Assembly: GCF_022376445.1 (NCBI RefSeq)
Contig: NW_025954984.1
Coordinates: forward strand, 186,001 to 250,000
From: Fomitopsis serialis
Lineage: Eukaryota > Basidiomycota > Agaricomycetes > Polyporales > Fomitopsidaceae
Reading direction: 5' to 3'
DNA: 64,000 nucleotides
Positions 21,133-33,339 of this stretch are shown piece after piece (positions within the stretch are counted from its first letter, which is position 1; each line of letters begins with the position of its first letter). The notes beneath the pieces were generated by a model. It searched no databases. It was given only the letters and a program-made list of their open reading frames with translations, and was not told where the DNA came from. Made by a program: the position numbers and the translations under genes.

Positions 21133-23082
21133 TTACACCCATTTCGTCGGCAGCACAGCGGGGGGAATTGGAAGACGCTTGAAGACATTAGTGAACGTGC
21201 GCACGTAGAATTGTAATGCGGCACGCTGAACAACTCGGAATTTGTCCGCGGGGTACTCTACTATCTCGTCGGCGATGCCCTTGAGCTCTTCAGGAAGTCC
21301 CGGCCACCGAGCCATGACGCCCACAAGCTCCGACAGGGTTGAGCGTGCCTCACGCCAACCACTCTCGTCAGGAGAGTCCCAGCGTGCGCGGGTCGTCTCC
21401 CCACTCTCCCAACGAGGGATGACGCGGAGCCCTGAGCCGATGCCGCTCCAGAGGCGGCACACTCGGGCCTCGCGCTCCCATCGTGTCAGGACGTCCCAGT
21501 CGCGGGAACGCGTCAGCTCGGCGTCGAGGGCGCGTACTTCGCATCGCCAGTTGATCTCGTGGGCCTCCCAGAGCACTTGCGCATGCAGGGCGGGGTCTTT
21601 CGCAGTGTTCTCGCTCACAGTAACTTGACCCCACTGTGGGGTTAGGGCAGCCGTGTACGTGGCTAGACCCGCAGTGTTTCCAAAGAGCCGGCGCACGTTT
21701 TGCTGGATCTGTTTGCGCTCCTTGCCCCTGGTCGACGAATCTTCGGATGGAACGTCGGCGGGCTGGGTGCGGTAGTCCCCCCACAGAGCATCGCGCCATT
21801 CTGAGATGCGCAACGGCTCGGCTCCCACGGTTCGATCAAGAAGGCGCTGGCGGCAGAACTGGCGGATGCGGATGTAGTTATGGTAGTAGCGATTGGATTT
21901 GCCGCCACCTCCTTCAAACAAGAAGGGCGGCGGCCAGTAATACGTGGCGGGTGATGGCGGCGAAGGCAAGGTCCCGGCCGCGACCAGAACGACTTCCCAG
22001 GCGCCAGGCACAACACTTGTGTGCGGCGACTGGTACCGTAGCGACGGGTGTGGCGGGGGTAACTCCGGTGCGGCGCGTTTACCCCGGCGCGTGCGGCGTG
22101 ACGAGCTGCCCGATTGTTCGGTACGCCCTCGATCGAGATGCACATCGGGGGATGTCTTGACCTTCTTGGCTGGCCGAGCGTCCGAGGCCCCGTCGGCCGC
22201 GATTGGTTGCTGGTTGGGCAACGGGGAGATCTTGATATCCAGTAGTGTCTTGAGGACCTCCCGCTGCATCGCGAATGGCCAGTCTCCAGGGTGCTGCACG
22301 ACGCCTGCGAGATCACCACCGTCGCTATGCAAGCGAGGCTGGGACAACTCGTCGCTCATGCGCGAGGAGATTGGGGTCGAGTACGTGTGGACCTCGACGA
22401 CGCGCAACGATCGAGTCAGCGTCTGGATAAACCAAACGGGAATGCCGAGCCGAAACAAAACCTGCGTCGTCCCAGCGTCGTTGGTGAACGCGCCCCGAAT
22501 AGGCAGAGCCTTCTTCGCGACGAAGGCCGGATCGAGAGCACGCGGTTGCACAATCTCGTACAGCACGATGAGGCCGCATAGTTCTAGCAGGAGCCGCTTG
22601 ACGTGCGCAGCGAGGGCGATGGCATGGGCCCGGATCATGGGTAGGATTGAGAGTTGGTCGAGGGCTTGATCGACAGTCGCGATCAGATGTTTTCCGAACT
22701 TCTGGCGGTCCTCCCGTTGAGCAAGCGTGGACATGTGATACGTGACGCCGATGTGGGCAGCTACGCCTTTGAGAAGCGTTATCGAGCCCTTGTCAATGTA
22801 ACCGAGGTCGGGAACCCCACACTCTTTGCAGACCTGCCATTCATTCCAAGCTACGTGGTCGTACAGATCGTCAGCTTGGAACTTCAGGCCGTCTATTAGT
22901 GCTCCCTGCACAGGGATGCACGCGTGATGTAAGACTCGTTTATGATACAGCTGGGGCCACAACGAGTATTCCTGCGGACCCCACCGGCCGTCGACTCGCG
23001 TGCAGATCTCGCCTGGAGACGCGACGGGGAATTCGGGCAGCCACGTCGCATTAGGGGTCGTAACCACAGCCTTGTCGTTCAT
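21133..23082 (-). CDS. KDZ cargo gene 3: ~650-residue conserved hypothetical protein
   Basis: A single long open frame. The first in-frame ATG is at 23082 (MNDKAVVTTPNATWLPEF). The frame stays open to about 23140, and a splice-acceptor-like TTCCAG lies just upstream, so 5' exons are possible. Features: a cysteine pair WQVCKECGVPDLG; a helical segment with LPMIRAHAIALAAHVKRLLL; a disordered middle with basic clusters ARPAKKVKTS and RRTRRGKRAAPE; and a tryptophan-rich C-terminal domain (YYWPPPFLFEGGGGKSNRYY, VLWEAHEINWRCEVRALDAE). No catalytic signature is recognised and there are no membrane segments. Nuclear localisation is likely from the basic clusters. Its length and lack of frame breaks argue for a real gene. 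Confidence 0.6.
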   Translation of the reverse strand: MNDKAVVTTPNATWLPEFPVASPGEICTRVDGRWGPQEYSLWPQLYHKRVLHHACIPVQGALIDGLKFQADDLYDHVAWNEWQVCKECGVPDLGYIDKGSITLLKGVAAHIGVTYHMSTLAQREDRQKFGKHLIATVDQALDQLSILPMIRAHAIALAAHVKRLLLELCGLIVLYEIVQPRALDPAFVAKKALPIRGAFTNDAGTTQVLFRLGIPVWFIQTLTRSLRVVEVHTYSTPISSRMSDELSQPRLHSDGGDLAGVVQHPGDWPFAMQREVLKTLLDIKISPLPNQQPIAADGASDARPAKKVKTSPDVHLDRGRTEQSGSSSRRTRRGKRAAPELPPPHPSLRYQSPHTSVVPGAWEVVLVAAGTLPSPPSPATYYWPPPFLFEGGGGKSNRYYHNYIRIRQFCRQRLLDRTVGAEPLRISEWRDALWGDYRTQPADVPSEDSSTRGKERKQIQQNVRRLFGNTAGLATYTAALTPQWGQVTVSENTAKDPALHAQVLWEAHEINWRCEVRALDAELTRSRDWDVLTRWEREARVCRLWSGIGSGLRVIPRWESGETTRARWDSPDESGWREARSTLSELVGVMARWPGLPEELKGIADEIVEYPADKFRVVQRAALQFYVRTFTNVFKRLPIPPAVLPTKWV

Positions 23083-23100
23083 CTTCCATTCGGTCGCCAA

Positions 23101-24962
23101 TCGACCGTCGCACCACCTTATTCTGGAATCGGTCGCTATTCAGGGCATGAGTGCTGCGGTTCCGTTAGGGTGGTCAGACGACGCACCAAATAGTTCTGGC
23201 GTTTCCCTCAATACCAGCTCCGGTGCATCCCCGTCCAGCCCGTCACCATCTCTCCCATCACGCCTCGTTTCATCTAAGTTTGCCCGCGGGGCCGCCGGCG
23301 CGACAGCAAGATGGGTCCCATATTGCGCGCTGCCAAATGAGTTGCCACGTCAATGCTTGGACGCAGACGACGCGTTCTTGGACGTACCGGCCTCGGCCAG
23401 AATCATCGCGGGTCAATCCTCGCCGCTTCGTGGACCTGTTTCAGGTTATCTTACAGCTCGCACTCGTCTCACGAAGTGATCTGAAACTCACATCTGCGAG
23501 CCGGGTGGTTCGTGCGCGCGGTGGTACATCGTTGGTGCGCAGCCGACCGTACGCGGACTTGTCTTGACGACGCCGTAGAGAACCCAGCGACCAGATGGTA
23601 ACCCTTCTGGTGCACTTAGGTGTGGTGAAGAGGGGCGAACTTGGGTACAATCCCTGAGTTCGCACCACTCGAGGAGGGGTGTAGGGGCTTGAGGACGTTG
23701 GAATTGGCGAGGAAGGGTCCCGGGGCGTTGAGGAGCTTGAGTGCGGCGGGGAAGGGTCCCGGGGCGTCGAGAACGTTGAGGGCGGTTGAGGGACTGGGGC
23801 AAAGAAAAGGATTAAGCAGGATTAAGGATGAACGAGAACTGGATTAAGCTGGATTAAGGGACCAGTGCGAGGATGAACCAAGTTCAACACGCGTGACTTC
23901 TGCCACAATGGGTAATGCCACGTGCCTGCTGGGGCGCCAGCGTATCACACTCATACTAATCCGACTCTAATCCAACTCTCCAACTCTAATCCGACTTAAT
24001 CCAACCTCTCAGTGCCTCATCTCTCGTCGACGGCAAGACACGGTTGAGCGAGATGGCTTTGTGGCCTACCTTGAACCCGTTTAAGCACGACACGTTCCCG
24101 CAGGGTCTCCCGCGGTCGAGGTGTCGCTGATCGTCAATGCCCACCGGCCACCGAAGCCACCAGCAAGTCGAAATCTCCAAGTGCAAGTCGTCACTCGATA
24201 TCGTTCTGATGACTTTGCATGCCCGGCTGTGCGCATGCACACATCATCGGGAACATGCCGCCAGTCCAGTCCGTCGTCAAAGGAGGCATTGCCCTCAACT
24301 CGTAGCGGGCGCTAAGGCATGAGACCTCTGTGTGTGTATTTGGAGGACTACGGCTGACTGAAGCTTTCCACCGTCGTCAGCAGTCCCGTCATCAGTGCGA
24401 CATCTCGACGTACACCACCGTCGCCCAACAAGTTCTCATGTATGTACTTCGGCTGAGGATCCAGGCTCCCTGTCGCTCACCCTGTACACAGTTTCCCTCG
24501 AACCGCTCCACGTCCGAGACTTCAAAGCCAAATCGGCTCATACTTAATACTGTGAGCATCGACTCTCTCGCTGCCGGTAGAGCCTGACACTTTGACGTAG
24601 GCGCCGTCTGTTGGGCGCGATTGAGAAGCGGGTGGTGGGCTGTTTTGAGCCTCGGCGGGGTCACCTGGCCATCATCATGAAGACAGATTGGGGAGCGGGC
24701 GGGAATGCGGACTGATAAGACCCGAGTAACGCGCCTTTACGCGGCCCGATGCGAAATCTACGTTGTTAGACACTCTTACACGGGGGAAGCGCGTCTTGGA
24801 GATACGATCGGGCGGGTATGCGGGTCGTGGGCGCAATTTGTGTAGTCCGTAGTGCATCACACCTGTACTGTATCACAACTTTACGGCGTCGCGTCGCGCC
24901 TCCCTTGCCTCTCGCTCTTTGCTACTGTCTGGGCCACGTCAACCCTCTGCTCCTCAACCAGT
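23101..24962. other. Divergent non-coding region inside the KDZ element
   Basis: Separates the minus-strand cargo block from the transposase. It contains a short minisatellite at about 23690-23790 (GGAAGGGTCCCGGGGCGT repeated with GTTGAG spacers). It also contains a cluster of TAATCC/GGATTA motifs at about 23805-24003 (GGATTAAGCAGGATTAAGG, then CTAATCCGACTCTAATCCAA), the same motif that fills both ends of the element. No supported gene was found; presumably it holds the promoters for both directions. Confidence 0.6.
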
Positions 24963-27900
24963 ATGTCACGATCGCACCGTTGGGCCACTATCCACGTCAC
25001 CGACATGGCACCTCCCATTGTCGCTGTCTCCGAATCTATCCATGTGTCCCTGGATGGCCGCATCCATCACTCTCAAATCACTGCGCACCGCGATTCGCCG
25101 ACCCCTGCGAGAAAGCGCGCGCGTCCCTCCCATTCCCCGAATTCAGCACGCGCGAGCACCTCGTATCAGGAGGCGGAATTGACGACTGATGACGCGCCGC
25201 AGCCGTCTAGCGGGGACGCGTCGGGGGCTCCTAGTGGGGGGTCTAAGCAGGGACGGACGGTGAAGGTACGCGCTCCTGATGTATGCATGTTCTATTCACC
25301 ATACCCACGTCTATGATCCCAGAACGGAGTGTCAAAGGTACTGGAAGAATGGAAGCCCAAGTTCCCCAGCATCCTAGAAGACATCCTTGCCGCCGAGGTG
25401 CCCGCTAACATCGGTGGGCCCTGTATATGTGGCAACGCGCTAGCTACGGTACGATGCCGGGACTGCCTGCAAGGCGCCCTCCAATGCCGCCAATGCCTCG
25501 TCGACAGCCACCGTCTATCACCTCTCCACTGGATCGACGTCTGGAATGGACGCTGCCTAGAGAGGCAGGACATGTCTGAAGCCGGTCTCGTACTCTACCT
25601 GGGACATAACGGGCATCGGTGCCCATCTCTCCGAGGAACAAAACACCCCATCGTATACACCGTCACACACAGTAACGGAATTCACCGTGTACCCGTCCAT
25701 GAGTGCTGTTGTCCCGACGCGCGCGGCACTGTCTCGCAACTTCTTCGGGCCGGATTGTTTCCCGCCACCTTGGAACGACCCGAGAGCGCGTTCACCTTCG
25801 ACGTCCTGCGACAATGGGATATGCACTTCCTTACGTCGAAAAAGGGCACATACGACTACTACGATGCCTTGCGGCGGCTGACAGACAACTCGGGCACTCG
25901 AATCGTCAAGGTATGATACGTAGTTATGTCCTATAATCTTTTGACTCACGAATCATCAGAATCGCTATCGTGAACTCAACCTCGCAGGTCGTCTTTGGCA
26001 ACATTTAACTGCACTGAAACGGTCGGGGATGCACCACGACCTGATCCTTCCCAACCGACCCGCATCCATCGCCGTTCCGTGTTTTGCTTGCCCATGGCCA
26101 GGTTTCAACATGCCTCCCAATTGGCAACAGACACCGCCCGACCTTGCGTGAGCGCGGGCCAATACTGTTTCCAAGGTCGCCACTGATACCAATTCCCACA
26201 GTTATATACACGGATGCGAGCTCGGCGGAGATGGAAACCACGGACTGCAGAAGAAACGGAAACGGGACGATCCAGCAGATGTCAGCCTGGGCGAAGGACG
26301 GGGTTTCTTTGTTGACCCGATGAAGATGCAAACGTACCTGGCCGAAATCGACGCCGAGGCAGCTGTGAGTACTCCACATGTTGCCCGCCATGTGGGTCCT
26401 CGCTCACGTAGTACCAGCCGGAGACTTGCAGTGGGTTCAAAGTAGGCCGAGCTCAGCGACCTGGAAAGTTCCGCAATCTAGAGGTTAGCGGGGTAGTCGC
26501 AGTCATATGCATTCGTCACGGGTGCTTCAGACCGGGTGCCATGGTTGATCTTCAGAAGGGCGAGAGGTATGTCAACGCGTGCCAGAGTATTCAATTTGCT
26601 AACATCACGTCAGATATGGTCATATGGACTTCGCTTTGGCGGGCGCCCTCGCAGGGATGGAAGAGGTCCTGCATTTCATCTTCACCTACGACGTCGCGTG
26701 CATCTATGGCATCAACCTTCGTAACCGCTTCGGGAAGCGCTTCCCACATCTCCTTCCGCTGCTCGACCGAATGCAGCTGCTTCTTCCGAAGCTCCACATG
26801 CTCGCCCACAAGGAGCGCTGCCAGATATTGTACGCGCTTTGCTACTCTTGGGGGGCTGGGCTCTCGCACGGGGAGAGCGTGGAGCACCCGTGGGCGGAAC
26901 ACAACCAAGTCGGCCTCAGCACCCGCGAGATGAGTCTTGGTCATCGTCATGACGCCCTGAACGCCATCCACAACTTCTGGAATTGGTGCAAAATGGAGTC
27001 CGCGGGTACGTCATCCTCACATCAACCCATATATGACTAACAGTGATAATGAAGGTTCTTACCTCTCACGAAAACTCAATGAGGCATTCAAGTTGCAACA
27101 GAGCAAGACCACCCTCTTCACTGCGCTAAGCGACGTAGCGGGTGACACAGTGGACGAGTGGAAGAAGATGAAGGTTGATTCCCCAGCATCTTTGACCGCG
27201 GCGGCGCCCGAAGAGACGTCCGTTCGGAAACGCAAGGGAAAGGGCAAGGGGAAAGGAAAGAAACGAGGGAAGAAGGTGAAGGACCCAGTCGAAAGCGTTT
27301 ACATGCTCGACGAAAGCATAGGTACGCGTGGCGACGGCTTCCTCGGTACGATCATTCAGCGAGCTCACCGACAATTAGTCCCTAGCGCAGGGAAAGTATA
27401 CGAAGAACTCGTGAAGCAAGAAATCACACCCGAAGACAAGTACACGGCCGCGGCGGCGCAGGGTGTCCCGCAGGGGACGACCAATTACTTCAAGAAGGGG
27501 CTGGATCTAGAGCAGCGCCAGTGAGTGTTGACCTCATCCTTTCGTATAGCCATACTCCAACAACGTTGCAGGTTCGAACTCCGTGCCAAGATCAAAAAGA
27601 GCCGCTCCGCTGCGGCCGCGGACCCTCTCGAGGAGGAGGATGCACTGCTCACGGGGGTGTCCGGGACGCGACAGAGCCTTCGGCGTGAGCTCGATAAGTG
27701 GCGCGATCTGCAGGCTTCGCTTATGCCCCACCTCGACTTCCCTGACGCCGAAGGCGACGAACAGGCCGATGCAGACGACGACGAGGAAGGCTCTGGCACA
27801 CCTGAGGAGGAGCCCCTTGCACTCCCGTCCGACTTTTCTGAGACAGAACGTGAAGATCTCGGGCTGCAGGCTCTCGCGATCTTCGAACGGAGCATCCGTG

Positions 27901-28717
27901 TAGGTCATGCATACGACCTACTGGATGCTATCAAGCAATCATTGAACCATCAAGGCGCTTTCCTCGTCGACAAGCGAAAGCATGCACGAGGCCAGAAAGA
28001 CAACACTCGGTCGCAAACCCAAGTGAACGCTGCAGTTGGGCGGACACGAGCGATGGCTGGGCTGTACAATTACAACCGCGATCGCCTCGTCGCTTTGAAG
28101 TCGGACGAATCAGACATCATGTCGGCGATCGACCTAGACAAGGACCTCAAAGGCAAGAATTGGCGAAGCCCACGACAACTGGGCGACAGTCATGCCGAGC
28201 CGAGCTGGATATGGACAGCCGTTCCGCCGTGGAGGACTGAAGCGGAAGCCGAGGCCTGGCAACTGGAAGGTATGTGATATCAAATTGAAAACGCCGTGCC
28301 CTAACTGACGATGGAGTAGTGGATCGCGTGCAGTGGTTTCGGGCGAGAGCAGAGATGGAACGAGCCAATGAAGAGGTGAACAAGCTACATGCTGAGTTCA
28401 AGCGGACGATCCTTGGCTTCAAGAACATGTCGAACGCATGGGAGTCCGTCTCTACGAAGGCGACGTTGTCGGAGGGTGCGCGAGTGTATGCGAGGAAGAA
28501 GGCTGACATGTTCAGCAAGCTTAGTCTCCAATGTGCTAGCACGTTCGCGAGCACGCGGAAAGACCACGAAGAGAAATGGGACTATGCGATTGTAAGTGAC
28601 CTCCGATGGTTCGGACTACCTGCTGACTGACCCTCCTTGCCTGGGCAGCGCACTACCGCTACGTCATCGCCAGAGGATCTGGCTAAGGCTGGTGCTCAAG
28701 GCAAGACGAAGACGTGA
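24963..28717 (+). CDS. KDZ transposase with CxC2 cysteine cluster
   Basis: DDE transposase of the Kyakuja-Dileera-Zisupton superfamily. Start ATG 24963 (MSRSHRWATIHVTDMAPP). About 90 disordered residues are followed by the CxC2 cluster: CICG, CRDCLQGALQCRQC, then HRLSPLHWIDVWNG and LGHNGHRCP. The catalytic core follows over several exons. The first Asp is in ELGGDGNHGLQKKRKRDD, then EGRGFFVDPMKMQTYL, TCSGFK and VDLQKGERYGHMDFALAGA. The second Asp is in FTYDVACIYGINLRNRFG. The Glu is in HGESVEHPWAEHNQVG, followed by GHRHDALNAIHNFWNW. A long basic and coiled-coil tail (KRKGKGKGKGKKRGKK) ends KAGAQGKTKT. Exon junctions keep the frame throughout and all three acidic residues are present, so it may be active. 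Confidence 0.9.
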
Positions 28718-29343
28718 TCTCCCGCGCGATCCATTGACAATGCAGCTAGCGACCCCGCTTACCAGGCGCGGTATCAACTGGTCTCAATACTCCCTCGCGT
28801 ACCTCATCTCCTCTGGACAGCCAATCCGCTAGCGTCGTCGCCGCCTCTGGCACAAACATCGGCGTACACCCTCAATAGAAGACGGCTACCATGGGCTCTG
28901 GCTGAGGATGACGCACCAGCGGTGTCTAAGCCACCGTGCGAGGTCCAGAAAGCGTCGATGCCGCTAACAACCTGCCCCAGTATCAACTGCTCTCAATACT
29001 CCCTCGCGTACCTCATCTCCTTCGAACCTATCATCAGACAAATACATAGATACACTTCGTATAGGCGACCCCACCGACCCCCGCCATACCCTCCCTCCCC
29101 GAGCTGTCCCGAAGTCGTCAAGCTGTACTCTCTCCCCGCACTCATCAGCCACAACAATGAAGGTATCACCCTCCACATGAGTAGATTCCGAGCCAGCGTG
29201 ACGCGCAGATCTATCCAACAATACTCGCGAGAAGGATCTGTAGTCGCGAGAAAGCCAATGGGTTCAGCAGTGAGTGATGCACTCTCCTTTCTCCAGAAGT
29301 GAACACCAACTAACTCGTCGTCGCCTAAGCATCTCACCTCGAC

Positions 29344-30021
29344 ATGAACTCCTCTCGGCCGTATGTCGTCCTCTACAGCCCGACTCGGCGAGACTTTGCA
29401 ATCCAAGCCGGCGGACGCAAAGTGTCGAAGAAGACGCGACCTTGTCTGGTCACGGCCCTAGAGGGTGATGAAATGTGGCTCGCACCGTTGTTAACAGCTC
29501 GGGAGCACACCAAGGTGATTCGGCTGATTCAACAATGCCGCGTTGTAACTGACACATTATTGATACAGATGAATCCGTTTGCATGGAGCATTGTCGACTA
29601 CGGCCGTCACGGTCCTCATCCGCCCAGCAGCCCGGACGTCAATGCTGCGACGTTCGTGATTCCGTTGAGACGTGGGCGCACGCGGCGATGGAAACCGACG
29701 TCGTGCTTTGTGTGGACTCGCGACGCAGGCCAGTTGGTCAGCGTCAGCGAGTTCCGAGTGCTGCAGGCCCGGGGAAGGGCGGCCGTCCTGGACACCGACT
29801 TTGCTCTCGATGCTGTGCAGATGGAACGTCTGCGCATAATGCATCACGATGTTGGTAGGTCGCAAGTCCTTTACGCGAGATACAATGCTCATATGTATCA
29901 GCCCAGGGATAGCAGAATTGGCGAAAGCAGGGTGGGAGTGACATTGAATAACCGACTAGCTACCTATACTGTACGCCTACGGCTGCTCACCCGCTCCCTG
30001 ACGAACTTGCTGCCACGTTAG
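29344..30021 (+). CDS. Small KDZ cargo ORF of unknown function
   Basis: ATG at 29344: MNSSRPYVVLYSPTRRDF, with GRKVSKKTRPCLVTALEGDE, then MNPFAWSIVDYGRHG, RGRTRRWKPTSCFVWTRDAG and VSVSEFRVLQARGRAAV. A GT...AG stretch of 54 nt (about 29514-29571) may be an in-phase intron. A second possible intron near 29856-29901 would move the stop from 30019-30021 to 29910-29912. Basic and compact, with no membrane segment and no known domain. It follows the transposase on the same strand. Confidence 0.5.
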   Translation: MNSSRPYVVLYSPTRRDFAIQAGGRKVSKKTRPCLVTALEGDEMWLAPLLTAREHTKVIRLIQQCRVVTDTLLIQMNPFAWSIVDYGRHGPHPPSSPDVNAATFVIPLRRGRTRRWKPTSCFVWTRDAGQLVSVSEFRVLQARGRAAVLDTDFALDAVQMERLRIMHHDVGRSQVLYARYNAHMYQPRDSRIGESRVGVTLNNRLATYTVRLRLLTRSLTNLLPR

Positions 30022-30619
30022 CACGTCGCCTCGCAGTCGAATGCGTCCGCGCGATCTGGGCGACTGCGCACAATCATCACTTCCTGTGCCCACTACTATA
30101 CATGTACACCGTCTCTCGCATGCACAACCTCACTCTCCCCGCCCACGCGTCCGATCGCGACGGATCGGCGAAGTCCCTTTCTAAATCCGCGGTGCAGACC
30201 CAGCGCTCGCGCCTTTCACTCCGCACTCTCGACCGTCATCCCGCCGGCAACTGCCCCCGGTCGACCTCTTTCGACCACTATCCCGCCGGCCACCGCCCCC
30301 GCTCGACCTCCTTTGACCACCAACCCGACCTCCTTCAAGCCTTGGGTGCCTCGCGTCGTGCAACACACGCGAGCGTGAATTCGAGGAGCCCATGCGCACA
30401 ATGAGCATGCAACGCGAGCTGTCAGCGAGCACGGGGAGGAACAGACCGGGCGGGAACAGACAGGACGGGAGCGACGCGGGATGCATGGACCAGGCGAGGG
30501 AGAGCGAGCAGTAGAAAGGCGAGAGTACGCCCTTGGTGAGCACGGCTGTTACCCGCCTCCTCCCCTATCCGTCCAGTCCACCCAGACCGGCTTTTTCCCC
30601 CTCCGTCCCCCTCCCCGCG

Positions 30620-31140
30620 TCGTCCCTCGCCCTCGCGTTCACCATCTGCCTGTCGTTGACGTGGCGAGACGGGCGGACGTGTTCGCCGGTCCGCAAGATC
30701 TACCGCCCTCGCGTCCCGTTCCCCCGCCACGCGTTTCGTTCCCCCGCCTCATCCACACTCGCCCTCGCGTTCACCGTCTGCCTGTCGCGGGAGACGTGTG
30801 GCGAGACGAGTCGGACGTGTTCGCCGGTCCGCACCCTCTACCGCCCTCGCGTACCGTGCCTTCGTCGCGCCCTCCCTCGCCCTAGCGTTCACCGTCTGCC
30901 TGTCGCGGCGGACGCGTAGCTGACGTGGCGAGACGGGTCGGACGTGTTCGCTGGTACGCAGGCACTACCACCCTCGCGTTCCGTCCCCCGCGTCGTGCAC
31001 CCTCCTTCTCGCGTTCACCACGGACCTGTCGCGGCGGACGCGTCGTTGACGTGGGTCGGACGTGTTGGCTGGCAGGGTACGCTCTACCGCCGTCGCGGTC
31101 ACTGTCGCATTGTCGGGTTTGACCTGTCGTGCTGACGTGT
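30620..31140. repeat. ~125-bp GC-rich tandem repeat, four units
   Basis: Four diverged copies of a unit containing CGCGTTCACC...CTGCCTGTCG, ACGTGGCGAGACGGG, CGGACGTGTTCGC and TACCGCCCTCGCGT. They begin at about 30630, 30760, 30880 and 31010. Copies differ by substitutions and small indels. Non-coding by appearance. Confidence 0.7.
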
Positions 31141-31589
31141 GCCTGACGCTTGCGCGGGGTCGTTTGGGACCCTCGGGCGACCTGTACATGACTCGGATTA
31201 CGCGACCTGTACATGATCCGGATTACTGATGTAGATTAAGTGTGATTAATTGACGACTTCATTCCGATTTAAGTACACTATCAGGCTGGATGAAGTGTAT
31301 AGATGAGTTATTCACACCATGCAGCCCTTTTCACCCGAAGCCTATCCTGTAGCCGACGTGCCGTCTCGCGGAATGTCATGGGAGTAGCCTACGCCGGCCG
31401 ACGCGTCGGCTTGTACGATGAGGATGGTGCAGCCGACGTAGACATAATGTACTTACCTGGGTGCAATGTAATCGGGATTCGTGATCCCAATTGATAGTGT
31501 GAATCGACCAGCCGGGCTTGTTTGTGAGTTCGAAGCGTCGGCTGGCTCAATCAAGGCGTCGGCTCACTGGGAATGCATCCGCCTTGCTC

Positions 31590-32560
31590 GTGTGCCACCG
31601 TCCTGCCCTCGCGTCGTCTTGTTTGCCCGCCGTCCTGTTCGTCTAACGTTCTGTTGGCATACCGTCTTGGCGACCCAATTTCCTTCTCGGGTGCTGTCTT
31701 ACTCGCGCGCTGTCCTGCTCGTGCACACCGTCTTGCCTGCGCGCCGTCTTGACTCGGCGCACCATCCTGCTCACACCGTGCTGCTCGCATACCCGGGCTG
31801 TCTTAGCTGCGCGCTGTACTCGTTACACACCGTACTGTTCGCGCGAACCGTCCTACTCGTGACCACCACCGCCGCCCGAGCCCGGGTCTACCTTCAGGCG
31901 TCCGAACTCTGGACGCTTCAACTTTGAACTCGCTGTGGCGGGTACAGAGGACGTGCAGGTATGTGCAGGTCGTTGTCGTCATGGAAGCAAATTGCTCACC
32001 GTGAGTCCATAGGTGGCGAGTCTCTGGACGAGTAACTCGTCGCTGCGGGTGAGTGGGAGGGTGAGTGAGCGAGCGAACGAGAGGGCAGGCGTGTGAGTGA
32101 AAGGTCGGGCCAGCGAGCGAGAGGTCGGGTGAGCGAGTGAGAGGACGGGCCAGCGAGCGAGAGGACGGGAAAGCAGCCGAGAAGGTAAGTGGAAGAGCAG
32201 GCGGGCGCACGGGCAAGCGAGCGAGTGAAAGGGCCGGCAAGTGCGTCTGAGGATGGCACGCAGGTGAGAGGGTGGAAGGGCGAGCGAGCGAGAGGGTGGG
32301 CAGAAAAGAGGGTGAGCATTTGAGTTGCTTTCTCGTGTCCCGTCTTGCTCATGTATCGCCGTCTTGCTCGCGAGCGCCGTCTTGCACATCTATCGTCTTG
32401 CTTACGCGCCGTCCTGGTTGCCCGCCGTCTTGCTTGCGCACTACCTTGGTAGTGCACCGTCCCGGTTGCATGCTGTCTCGCTTGTGAGTTGCATGTCGTC
32501 TTGCTCGCACACACTATCCGCTCAACGCTTTGGCACGATCATCGCCACACGACGATTGCT
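31590..32560. repeat. CGTCTTG-motif field, with an inverted GAGCGAGAGG tract
   Basis: Short units of the type CACCGTCTTGCTCGCG or CGCCGTCCTGCTCG recur every 15-30 bp from about 31600 to 31860 and from 32335 to 32510. Between them (about 32040-32310) is a GA-rich tract of GAGCGAGAGG(T/A)CGGG repeats. No coding signal. The heptamer recurs further right at 33000-33550 and 34680-35000. Confidence 0.65.
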
Positions 32561-33339
32561 TGGCTCACTTCACAGGGACTTACCAGATCAGCACTCCGGC
32601 GACATACGTGTCGGCATGGGTTACCTTGCCGCCGTCGCCGTCCGAGTCAGGGCTCCCACTGCTCAGCAACAGCCTTCCATCACCACCCGCCTCGAATCAC
32701 GACACCACGACGCCGAACGCCTTCTCCGCGATCACCCGTGACTGCTCTGCACCCTTCTCCAATCCGGGCGGGCTGAGCTCCTCCAACTTGCACTCGAGCG
32801 GTGTCTCGCGCGTCTCGAAGAAGTACTCCGCACTCTGCAAGCTCAGCGCCGTCGCGATGGCATGCAGCATCAGCAGCATGAAATTCTGGTGCAGCTTGGT
32901 GGCGAACACCTGCACGAAGCCGGCCTGGAGCGCACGCGTGTCAGTGGAGAGGAGCACGAGCATGACGGGGTAAGTCTCGTCGAGGTGCCGCACGATCCTG
33001 GTGCGCCCCCGTCTTGCCTGCTTTGGACCGTCTTGCCCCACTGATCATCGTCTTGCTCGCCAACCGTCTTGCCTGCCAGTGGTAGAGTCGGCACGTACCT
33101 CGAGACGGACGCCTGACCCGCAAGCCGGTGCTGCAATACTTAGTACAGACACGCCGTGGGCTTTGTAGTCTGCGCGGAAGACCGACATCGGCGTAGATAC
33201 TAAGCGAGATTTGGAATGGGTTCGACATGAGGATCACCGCCAAACAGCTGGTATGACCGTCATGATGCGTGTGACCAGGCTGGTTGAGTTCGTGATGACT
33301 GCGTGTAGTGAGTCGTGACCGTGCAATGAAATGTCATGG

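Noticed and set aside
17024..23082. A TET/JBP dioxygenase as KDZ cargo
   Set aside because: I looked for an HxD...H...R arrangement. HSDGGD in cargo 3 and FEHYDAH in cargo 2 are isolated and lack the surrounding double-stranded beta-helix signature.
30181..32973. Many 100-150-codon frames in the KDZ repeat arm
   Set aside because: They follow repeat units and GC-rich composition, have no ATG conservation and no homology that I recognise.
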